This document shows, one piece after another, positions 52,863 through 61,207 of a stretch of DNA of 64,000 bases. Position 1 is the stretch's first letter. Each line of letters begins with the position of its first letter. A program made the position numbers and the translations under genes. The notes below the pieces were generated by a model. The model did not search any database, was not told the DNA's origin, and saw nothing but the letters and a program-made list of their open reading frames with translations. Source of the stretch: Lachnospiraceae bacterium AC3007 (GTDB lineage Bacteria; Bacillota; Clostridia; Lachnospirales; Lachnospiraceae); the NCBI GenBank assembly GCA_000621405.1, contig KK211273.1, positions 63,188-127,187 of the forward strand, written 5' to 3'.

Positions 52863-53909
52863 TCAATCATCTTCAAATCTGATGTTGAGGTCCACGTCTC
52901 CATTGATACCGGCCACGTGTCCCTGACTGGAAAACTGCCATATGCTGAAGTCATAAGGGAAATAAGGGACGTAATCGTCTTCCGCCACATAATCGGCAAA
53001 CCATTTGTCCACGTCCTCCAGCTTCGACATATCGAGCATGAGCATGAATGTCTTGCCGTTGCCGTAGATCATGGTCTCATAGCCTTCTTTCTTCATCTCG
53101 TCAACAAAAGCAAGGACGTTCCTCGTGTACTCCTCGGCGGACAGCCCTCTTGTCCTGGGCTCGGTATCGAAATTCTCTACCTTCTCCACGTCGAGCACCA
53201 TCGGGAGATCGACAGGGTTATCGCCTATTGTCTCAAGGACAAACTGCGCTTCTTCCCTTGCTTCCTCTTCGTTGACGGCCTGGGTCACGAAATACACGCC
53301 CACCTGGGCGCCGCATTCCCTGGCTCCGATGAGATTGGCGGATACCTGTGTATCGGCTACCAGCTTGCCTGAGCCGTATCCCCTGATGCCGGCTCTTACG
53401 TATATGAAGTCGGGCTTTTCGGATGACTCTGAGAGCGCCTCCCAGTCTATCTCGTCATTATGCTGTGATACATCGATCCCGTAGCTGACATGCGCCGTGT
53501 CGTCATCATATGTGATGATGCCTTCCGGTGACAGCGCTATCCTGCTGTCATCGTAGGAATAAGGCCTGAGCGCGGGGTCTATATTTACAAAATGAAACCT
53601 TCCTTCATCAGCCACTACGAACTGTTCGGGGAAAAGCGCCTTAAGTGTTGCGATAAAGCTCTTCCCGGACTCGGCATATGCCTGTATGACGGCAAGCGTC
53701 TCCGGATCGTAATGGGTCTTAAGCTCGATATCGGGGCCGTCTTCGGGCATCTCTTTCAGCTGCATCTCTCCATCTGCATTTATCGATGCACTGACTACAT
53801 CCGGCAGCTCTCCTTCTGCATCGTTCAGCGAGACCATCAGATCTTCGTTGGCCTGCCTGAGCTTTGCGTTCTCCTTCTGGTAGCCTATCGCCTTCACGGT
53901 AAGAAACAC
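52863..53909 (-). CDS. GH25 muramidase-like protein, membrane anchored
   Basis: 348 residues from the GTG at 53909, but the frame stays open to 53990 and the extra 27 codons encode a Lys-rich start and a membrane segment (KKAKKVLIFIQGLVVINVLL), so the real start is likely upstream on a rare codon (ATC 53987, with AGAGG before it) or there is a sequence change. Lysozyme domain (about 160-345): YGIDVSQHNDEIDWE and MVLDVEKVENF with the catalytic Asp/Glu, WQFSSQGHVAG. Cuts peptidoglycan; probably a wall hydrolase facing outside. Confidence 0.8.
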   Translation of the reverse strand: MFLTVKAIGYQKENAKLRQANEDLMVSLNDAEGELPDVVSASINADGEMQLKEMPEDGPDIELKTHYDPETLAVIQAYAESGKSFIATLKALFPEQFVVADEGRFHFVNIDPALRPYSYDDSRIALSPEGIITYDDDTAHVSYGIDVSQHNDEIDWEALSESSEKPDFIYVRAGIRGYGSGKLVADTQVSANLIGARECGAQVGVYFVTQAVNEEEAREEAQFVLETIGDNPVDLPMVLDVEKVENFDTEPRTRGLSAEEYTRNVLAFVDEMKKEGYETMIYGNGKTFMLMLDMSKLEDVDKWFADYVAEDDYVPYFPYDFSIWQFSSQGHVAGINGDVDLNIRFEDD

Positions 53910-54010
53910 GCATACCGCAAAAAGGAGAACATTGATGACTACAAGCCCCTGTATGAATATAAGTACTTTCTTTGCTTTTTTACTGATAACTTATCCTCTT
54001 TCTGATCCCT

Positions 54011-56482
54011 TTATCTTCTCTTCTTGAGATTGATCTTGTCCAGATGCCAGAGCTCATCCACATACTCGCGTATCGTACGGTCGGATGAGAACTTCCCTGA
54101 CGCTGCGACATTCAGGATCGCTTTCTTCGCCCATTCCTTTTCGTTCTTGTAGCTCTGCTCCACCTTCTCCTGAGCTTCGGCATAGCTTCTGAAATCCTTC
54201 AGGATGAAGTATGTGTCAGCCTTTGAAGTGGACTGGGTATTGAGCAGAGAATTGTAGATGTCCCTGAAGCGCTCCGGATCGTCCTTTGAGTAGAATCCGT
54301 TGATGAGCTGCATCAGCACATCCCTGATCTCCTGATCGCTGTTGAAGATGGTCATCGGGTCGTAGCCGCCGTTATTCTCATAGCCTATGACCTCATCGGA
54401 GGACATTCCGAAGATGAACATGTTCTCCTCTCCGACCTCCTCTGCCATCTCGACATTCGCTCCGTCCATTGTGCCTATCGTCAGCGCGCCGTTCAGCATG
54501 AACTTCATATTGCCGGTGCCGGATGCTTCCTTGGATGCAGTGGAGATCTGCTCTGAGACATCAGCTGCTGCAAAGATGATCTCGGCGTTGGATACCTTGT
54601 AGTCCTCGATGAATACTACCTTGATCTTGCCGCCTATGGAAGCATCGTTATTGATGACATTTGCAACGCTGTTGATCAGCTTGATGGTAAGCTTTGCGAT
54701 CTTGTAGCCCGCTGCCGCCTTCGCTCCGAATATGAATGTCCGGGGCGTGAATTCCATTGAAGGATTGGCCTTGATCTTATTGTAGAGATACATGACATGC
54801 AGGATGTTCATGAGCTGTCTCTTGTATTCATGAAGTCTCTTGACCTGCACATCATATATGGATCTCGGATCGATCTCGATATTGTTGTGTTCGAGGATGT
54901 ATTTGGCAAGACGCTCTTTGTTCTTGTACTTGATGTTCATGAACTCCTTCTGAGCCTTCCTGTCATCGGCATATATCTCGAGCCCCTTGATGGTGGAGAG
55001 ATCCTTGATCCAGTCGGGACCTATGTGATCTGTCACCCAGTCAGCCAGCAGAGGATTGCCGTGGAGCAGGAAGCGCCTCTGCGTGATGCCGTTGGTCTTA
55101 TTGTTGAACTTCTCGGGGAACATATCATAGAAATCCTTAAGCTCCTGATTCTTAAGGATCTCCGTGTGAAGCCTTGCGACACCGTTTACCGAGAATCCGG
55201 CACATATAGCGAGATTGGCCATCCTGACCTGACCGTCATAAATTATGGCCATCCTGCGGATCTTCTCCTGATCGCCGGGATACTTCTCTGCGATATGCAG
55301 GCAGAATCTCCTGTTGATCTCCTCGACTATCTGATAGATACGGGGAAGAAGTCTTGAGAAGAGCTCGAGAGGCCACTTTTCAAGAGCCTCGCTCATTATC
55401 GTATGGTTGGTATATGCGCAGGTCTTCGTGGTCACCGCCCATGCCTCATCCCAGGTAAGTCCCTGCTCGTCCATGAGTACTCTCATGAGCTCGGGAACAG
55501 CCACGGTGGGATGTGTGTCGTTCAGCTGGAAGACGTTCTTTTCAGCGAACTTCTTGATATCGTCATGCTTGCGCATGTACTTGGCTACCGCCTCCTGTAC
55601 GGATGCGGAGATAAAGAAGTACTGCTGCTTGAGTCTCAGCTCTTTTCCTGCATAGTGGTTGTCATTGGGATAGAGGACCTCTACTATGTTTCTTGCAAGG
55701 TTGTCCTGCTCGACAGCCTTGTGGTAATCACCCTTGTCAAAGGAATCCAGCTCAAAGCACTCCACGGGCTCTGCGTCCCATATCCTGAGAGTATTGACGA
55801 TACCGTTGCCGTAGCCGACTATAGGCATGTCATAGGGGATCGCGTTAACTGACTGGTATCCTTCCTGTACGAACTTATTGCGTCCCTTGCTGTCGGTCTC
55901 GACACGTACGTATCCGCCGAACTTTACTTCCTTCTTATACTCGTGACGCCTGAGCTCAAACGGATTGCCGTCTCTCAGCCAGTCATCGGGGATCTCTATC
56001 TGATACCCGTCTTTGATCCTCTGCTTGAACATACCGTATCTGTATCTGATACCGCAGCCGTATGCGGGATATCCGAGCGTCGCGAGTGAATCAAGGAAGC
56101 ATGCGGCAAGACGTCCGAGTCCTCCGTTACCGAGCGCCGCATCCGGCTCCTGATCCTCGACAGCATTGAGATCGACATCCAGCTCTTTGAGCGCTTTCTT
56201 GACTTCTTTGTATTCGCAGAGATTGATAAGGTTATTACCGAGGGCTCTTCCCATCAGGAATTCCATGGACATGTAATACACGGTCTTGGGATCCTGTGCG
56301 TCCATGGCCTTCTGTGTCTTCATCCAGTTGTCGATGATGGTGTCTTTTACCGCATAGCAGACCGCCTGATAGACCTGCTGAGGGCTTGCCTCCTGGAGAT
56401 TTTTCCTGTAGAGCACTTTTACCTGCTCTTTTACCGCCTTTTTGAACGCCTCTTTGTCAAAATTGCTGTTTGTAGTTAACAT
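54011..56482 (-). CDS. glgP: Glycogen/starch phosphorylase
   Basis: 823 residues, standard length. Family motifs: DAALGNGGLGRLAACFLDSL near 105-125, YGMFKQ, and the PLP site with Lys in EASGTGNMKFMLNGAL near 660. Removes glucose from glycogen as glucose-1-phosphate, which could feed rfbF in the next operon. Start ATG follows GGAGGG. 13 bases after ileS. Confidence 0.96.
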   Translation of the reverse strand: MLTTNSNFDKEAFKKAVKEQVKVLYRKNLQEASPQQVYQAVCYAVKDTIIDNWMKTQKAMDAQDPKTVYYMSMEFLMGRALGNNLINLCEYKEVKKALKELDVDLNAVEDQEPDAALGNGGLGRLAACFLDSLATLGYPAYGCGIRYRYGMFKQRIKDGYQIEIPDDWLRDGNPFELRRHEYKKEVKFGGYVRVETDSKGRNKFVQEGYQSVNAIPYDMPIVGYGNGIVNTLRIWDAEPVECFELDSFDKGDYHKAVEQDNLARNIVEVLYPNDNHYAGKELRLKQQYFFISASVQEAVAKYMRKHDDIKKFAEKNVFQLNDTHPTVAVPELMRVLMDEQGLTWDEAWAVTTKTCAYTNHTIMSEALEKWPLELFSRLLPRIYQIVEEINRRFCLHIAEKYPGDQEKIRRMAIIYDGQVRMANLAICAGFSVNGVARLHTEILKNQELKDFYDMFPEKFNNKTNGITQRRFLLHGNPLLADWVTDHIGPDWIKDLSTIKGLEIYADDRKAQKEFMNIKYKNKERLAKYILEHNNIEIDPRSIYDVQVKRLHEYKRQLMNILHVMYLYNKIKANPSMEFTPRTFIFGAKAAAGYKIAKLTIKLINSVANVINNDASIGGKIKVVFIEDYKVSNAEIIFAAADVSEQISTASKEASGTGNMKFMLNGALTIGTMDGANVEMAEEVGEENMFIFGMSSDEVIGYENNGGYDPMTIFNSDQEIRDVLMQLINGFYSKDDPERFRDIYNSLLNTQSTSKADTYFILKDFRSYAEAQEKVEQSYKNEKEWAKKAILNVAASGKFSSDRTIREYVDELWHLDKINLKKRR

Positions 56483-56495
56483 ACCGTCCCTCCAT

Positions 56496-59400
56496 TCAGT
56501 TCTTTTTTACGCCGAGTGTAACGTGCTCTCCGTTTATATCCCATTCCTTTGTATATCCGTCCACGGATCCGGTCACGATGTCCGATGCCATGACCTCCTT
56601 AAGTACGAAGTCCCGGTTATCGGACAGATACTTTGCAAGCGTGTCATTGTCCTTCTCGTAGACAGTGATCATGTCCATGACCTCAAAGCCTGCTTCCTTC
56701 CTCATGGTCTGGATCTTTGAGATAAGCTCTCTCACGTAGCCTTCCTCGATGAGTTCGGGAGTCAGATTGGTATCGAGCACCACCGTGATCTTATTATCAC
56801 CCTGCTCGACGAAGCCCTCTTTTGAAGTCATCTCGATAAGGAGATCATCCTTGCCGAGCACTACTTCCGTACCGTCTATATCAAACTTCAGATCTTCACC
56901 GGCATTGAGCTTATCCATGGCTTCGTTCCCGTCGATCCCGGAGAGATAAGCCTTGATGCCGCCCAGCTGCTTGCCGTACTTCGGTCCTACTGTACGAAGC
57001 TGCGGCTTGAAGGTATAGGTGGTGTAGCCTCTCACATCATCCGAGAATTCCACTGCCTTCACGTTGAGCTCGTCTGCCACGATGTCTGTGTAGAAATCAG
57101 AGAGCTCCTGCTCTGCCTTGACGAACATCTTCGCTATCGGCTGGCGGTTCTTTATCGCAGCGGCATTTCTTGCAGCACGACCCAGAACCACTATGTCGAG
57201 CACTTCTTCCATATCCTTCTCGAGCTCCTCATCCACGAGAGAGTCATCGCATACGGGATAGTCCGTCAGATGTATGGATTCGGGCTGGCTCCTGTCTATG
57301 CTGCGCACGAGGTTCTGATAGATCTCCTCTGTCATGAAGGGTATCATCGGAGCCGCTGCCTTCGATATCGTCACAAGGCAGGTATAGAGAGTCATGTATG
57401 CATTGATCTTATCCTGCTCCATGCCCGAAGCCCAGAATCTCTCCCTGGATCTCCTTACATACCAGTTGCTCATGTCATCGACAAATTCCTGAAGGCACTT
57501 TGCTGCCTCCGTGATCCTGTAGTCATTCAGATATCCGTCTGTCTGCTTCACGCAGGAATTGAGCTTTGAGAGTATCCATCTGTCCATTACTGCGAGACTG
57601 TCCGTCTTAAGACTGTATTTGGATGCATCGAATCCGTCGATATTGGCATACAGTACAAAGAAAGCATATGTGTTCCAGAGTGTTCCCATGAACTTCCTCT
57701 GGCACTCGACGACCGCCCTGTCATGGAACCTGTTGGGAAGCCACGGTGCTGAATTGATATAGAAGTACCACCTTATGGCGTCCGCTCCGAAGCGGTCAAG
57801 AGCATCAAAGGGATCCACGGCATTACCTTTTGACTTGCTCATCTTTTCCCCGTTCTCATCGAGCACAAGACCTAAGACAATAACGTTTTCATATGCGGGC
57901 TTGCCAAAGAGCAGCGTAGACTCCGCATGCAGTGAATAAAACCATCCTCTGGTCTGGTCCACTGCCTCCGATATGAAGGCTGCGGGGTACTGCTTCTCAA
58001 AAAGGTCCTTGTTTTCAAAGGGATAATGATGCTGCGCAAAAGGCATTGCTCCCGAATCAAACCAGCAGTCTATGACCTCGGGAACTCTCTTCATCTCACT
58101 GCCGCACTTTTCACACTTGATAGTGAACCTGTCGATGAAGGGTCTGTGGAGTTCGACTGTACGCGCCTCCTCCAGACCGGTGAGCTTGAAGAGCTCTTCC
58201 CTTGAGCCTACGGAGAGCCTCTCGCCGCAGTCCGGACATTCCCATATGTTCAGAGGGGTACCCCAGTACCTGTTCCTTGATACTGCCCAGTCCTGGATAT
58301 TGTTAAGCCACTCTCCGAACCTTCCTGTTCCGATGTTTGAGGGGATCCAGTTGATCTTTTTATTGTTCTCTATCATCTGGTCTTTGACCTCGGTCACCTT
58401 GATGAACCAGGATTCTCTTGCGTAATAGATGAGCGGTGTATCGCATCTCCAGCAGAAGGGATAATCGTGCTCGAATTTCGGAGCAGAGAAGAGAAGGCCT
58501 CTTTTGTCGAGATCCTTTAATATCTCCGGATCCGCGTCTTTTACAAAGAGTCCTGCGACCGGAGTCTCCTCTGTCATATTACCCTTCTCATCGACAAACT
58601 GTACGAGAGGAAGATCATTTTCACGTCCGACTCTCGCGTCATCTTCACCGAAGGCCGGAGCGATGTGGACGACACCTGTACCGTCTTCCATGGTGACGTA
58701 ATTGTCTGCGACCACATAATGAGCTTTTTTGTGCTGCTTTTCTGCTTCCTTCCCGGAGCATTCAAAGAGCGGCACATATTCCATACCGCAAAGATCCGAT
58801 CCTTTGCAGGTCTTTATTATCTCGTAAGGAGCAGTCGGCGCATCCTCTCCGCCGAGGACCTTCTCGAGCAGAGCGCCTGCCATGACATAGATATATCCGT
58901 CGGCAGTCTTTACTTCGGCATACTCTTCATCAGGGTTTACGCAGAGCGCAACGTTACTCGGCAGGGTCCACGGAGTCGTGGTCCAGGCAAGGATATATTT
59001 GTTGTCTTCGGCATCTTTGACCTTGAAACGGGCTATGGCCGAACGCTCTTTTACCTGCTTGTAGCCCTGCGCCACCTCATGTGATGAGAGCGGGGTGCCG
59101 CATCTGGGGCAGTAGGGCACGATCTTGAAGCCCTTATAGAGAAGGCCTTTGTCGTATATCTGCTTTAACGCCCACCATTCCGACTCTATGAAGTCATCAT
59201 GATATGTGACATAGGGATCGTCCATGTCGGCCCAGAATCCGACCTGTCCGGAGAACTCCTCCCACATGCCTTTGTACTGCCATACGGATTCCTTACATTC
59301 CTTTATGAATGGCTCGAGTCCGTAGTCTTCTATCTGATCTTTGCCGTCAAGACCGAGCTTTTTCTCGACTTCAAGCTCCACGGGCAGTCCGTGTGTATCC

Positions 59401-59654
59401 CAGCCGGCCTTTCTCGGCACATAGTAGCCTTTCATGGTACGGTATCTGGGTATCATATCTTTTATGACTCTTGTGAGCACGTGACCGATATGGGGTTTGC
59501 CGTTGGCTGTAGGCGGGCCGTCATAGAAGGTGTAATAGGGACCGTCTTTGCGGTTTTCCATGGACTTTCGGAAGATGTCTTCGTCTTTCCAGAACTTCTC
59601 GATCTCCTTCTCGCGGTCCACGAAGTTTAAGTCTGTGTTTACTTTCTGGTACAT
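56496..59654 (-). CDS. ileS: Isoleucyl-tRNA synthetase (long, IleS2-like)
   Basis: 1052 residues, longer than IleS1 (~930). HIGH motif in GKPHIGHVL near 52, KMSKS in GEKMSKSKG near 610, GWDTHGLPVELEVEKKLG near 85-102 and the zinc-like FVPYCPRCGT near 185. The length and GWDTHGLPVE context resemble the eukaryote-like type, which is often mupirocin-tolerant; that is inference. Lies between pncB and glgP with 30 and 13 base gaps; no T-box leader. Confidence 0.95.
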   Translation of the reverse strand: MYQKVNTDLNFVDREKEIEKFWKDEDIFRKSMENRKDGPYYTFYDGPPTANGKPHIGHVLTRVIKDMIPRYRTMKGYYVPRKAGWDTHGLPVELEVEKKLGLDGKDQIEDYGLEPFIKECKESVWQYKGMWEEFSGQVGFWADMDDPYVTYHDDFIESEWWALKQIYDKGLLYKGFKIVPYCPRCGTPLSSHEVAQGYKQVKERSAIARFKVKDAEDNKYILAWTTTPWTLPSNVALCVNPDEEYAEVKTADGYIYVMAGALLEKVLGGEDAPTAPYEIIKTCKGSDLCGMEYVPLFECSGKEAEKQHKKAHYVVADNYVTMEDGTGVVHIAPAFGEDDARVGRENDLPLVQFVDEKGNMTEETPVAGLFVKDADPEILKDLDKRGLLFSAPKFEHDYPFCWRCDTPLIYYARESWFIKVTEVKDQMIENNKKINWIPSNIGTGRFGEWLNNIQDWAVSRNRYWGTPLNIWECPDCGERLSVGSREELFKLTGLEEARTVELHRPFIDRFTIKCEKCGSEMKRVPEVIDCWFDSGAMPFAQHHYPFENKDLFEKQYPAAFISEAVDQTRGWFYSLHAESTLLFGKPAYENVIVLGLVLDENGEKMSKSKGNAVDPFDALDRFGADAIRWYFYINSAPWLPNRFHDRAVVECQRKFMGTLWNTYAFFVLYANIDGFDASKYSLKTDSLAVMDRWILSKLNSCVKQTDGYLNDYRITEAAKCLQEFVDDMSNWYVRRSRERFWASGMEQDKINAYMTLYTCLVTISKAAAPMIPFMTEEIYQNLVRSIDRSQPESIHLTDYPVCDDSLVDEELEKDMEEVLDIVVLGRAARNAAAIKNRQPIAKMFVKAEQELSDFYTDIVADELNVKAVEFSDDVRGYTTYTFKPQLRTVGPKYGKQLGGIKAYLSGIDGNEAMDKLNAGEDLKFDIDGTEVVLGKDDLLIEMTSKEGFVEQGDNKITVVLDTNLTPELIEEGYVRELISKIQTMRKEAGFEVMDMITVYEKDNDTLAKYLSDNRDFVLKEVMASDIVTGSVDGYTKEWDINGEHVTLGVKKN

Positions 59655-59684
59655 GTTCTTTCTCCTAATGCTTATTAAGTCTTC

Positions 59685-61136
59685 TTATTTCATACTCATC
59701 TCGTCCAGCAGCTGCAGCTTGATATCATACAGCTTCTGGGAGAGGTCCACATGAACGTTATGCGGATTCACAAGTCTTCTTGTCTCATCCCAGAGCGTAT
59801 CGAGCTCTTTCGCGCAGAAGTCTCTCATCTCCATCACGGACGGGGATGTATAGACGCACTCACCATTATCGAATACCTGTATCATGAGGTCGCGCATGGT
59901 GTATTCTCCGCCATGGAGTCTGGTCCTCTTCCAGGGCTCCTGGGGATCGAAGAGGATAAGATCCCGGGACGTATCGAATTCTTCTTCGACAAGGCAGATA
60001 AGATCCGCCTTGATCTTGCCTTCGCTTCCGTAGATACGGATTATCTTTTTATTACCCGGGTTCGTGATCTTCTCGGAATTCTCGGAGAGTTTGATCTTCG
60101 GCGTGCATACTCCGTTCTCGTCTATGACACCCGCAAGCTTATATACTCCGCCGAAAGCCGGCCAGTCTTTTGAAGTGATGAGATTGGTGCCGACTCCCCA
60201 GCTCGTGATCTTGGCTCCCTGCGCCTTGAGCGAATCGATAAGGAACTCGTCCAGATCGTTTGACGCCGAAAGGACGGCATCTTCAAAGCCCGCCTCATCG
60301 AGCATCACTCTGGCCTTCTTTGAAAGATACGCGAGATCTCCGGAGTCAAATCTCACCCCGTAGAGTTTGGGATGTATGCCCTTGTCGCGAAGCTCACGGA
60401 AGACCTTTATCGCATTGGGAACGCCTGATTTCAGCGTGTCGTAGGTATCTGCTATCAGAAGGCAGGCATCCGGATATATCTCCGCATATTTCCTGAAGGC
60501 GGTAAGCTCATCCGGAAAGCTCATGACCCATGAGTGGGCGTTGGTGCCCTTAACCGGCACATCAAACAGCTGTCCTGCAAGCACATTTGATGTCCCGATG
60601 CAGCCGCCTATCATGGCTGCTCTTGCGCCATATGTACCGGCATCCGGTCCCTGTGCGCGTCTTAAGCCGAATTCCATCACGCCATCACCGCGTGCTGCAT
60701 AGCAGACTCTCGCGGTCTTTGTCGCAATGAGGGACTGATGGTTGATTATGTTCAGTATGGCCGTCTCCACAAGCTGCGCCTGCATTATGGGCGCGATCAC
60801 CTTTACCAGCGGCTCCCTCGGGAATATCACCTCTCCCTCGGGTATGGACCAGATGGATCCCGTGAAGCGGAAGTCCTTAAGATAATCCAGGAAATCTTCC
60901 CTGAATATCCCCAGTCCCCTTAGATACTCGATGTCTTCCGCCTCAAACTTAAGCTCTTTTATGTACTGTATCACCTGCTCAAGCCCGGCCATGACCGCAT
61001 ATCCGCTCTCAAGAGGATTGGTTCTGTAAAACATGTCAAAGATCACAGTCTGATTGGCGTTTTCATTCTTAAAATAGCCCTGCATCATCGTAAGCTCGTA
61101 CAGGTCTGTAAGTAATGTGAGATTCTGTCTGTCCAT
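59685..61136 (-). CDS. pncB: Nicotinate phosphoribosyltransferase
   Basis: 483 residues. LTDLYELTMMQGYF near 9-22 and the phosphoribosyl-binding GVRFDSGDLAYLSKKAR near 253-269. Makes nicotinate mononucleotide for NAD salvage. First gene of pncB-ileS-glgP; a promoter is seen at 61178-61207. Confidence 0.95.
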   Translation of the reverse strand: MDRQNLTLLTDLYELTMMQGYFKNENANQTVIFDMFYRTNPLESGYAVMAGLEQVIQYIKELKFEAEDIEYLRGLGIFREDFLDYLKDFRFTGSIWSIPEGEVIFPREPLVKVIAPIMQAQLVETAILNIINHQSLIATKTARVCYAARGDGVMEFGLRRAQGPDAGTYGARAAMIGGCIGTSNVLAGQLFDVPVKGTNAHSWVMSFPDELTAFRKYAEIYPDACLLIADTYDTLKSGVPNAIKVFRELRDKGIHPKLYGVRFDSGDLAYLSKKARVMLDEAGFEDAVLSASNDLDEFLIDSLKAQGAKITSWGVGTNLITSKDWPAFGGVYKLAGVIDENGVCTPKIKLSENSEKITNPGNKKIIRIYGSEGKIKADLICLVEEEFDTSRDLILFDPQEPWKRTRLHGGEYTMRDLMIQVFDNGECVYTSPSVMEMRDFCAKELDTLWDETRRLVNPHNVHVDLSQKLYDIKLQLLDEMSMK

Positions 61137-61177
61137 GGTCAGTTCCTCTCGTTTTATTTTCGCACACTAAGGTAAAT

Positions 61178-61207
61178 ATTTTACCATATTTTGCACTTCT
61201 TAAGCAA
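61178..61207 (-). promoter_or_regulatory. Possible promoter of pncB-ileS-glgP
   Basis: On the minus strand TTGCTT (61202-61207), an 18-base spacer and TAAAAT (61178-61183), 42 bases before the pncB ATG. The -35 box overlaps the mfd stop codon. A small hairpin GGTAAA/TTTACC covers the -10 box. Confidence 0.45.

Noticed and set aside
59655-59684. T-box riboswitch before ileS
   Set aside because: The gap is only 30 bases and holds just a ribosome binding site.
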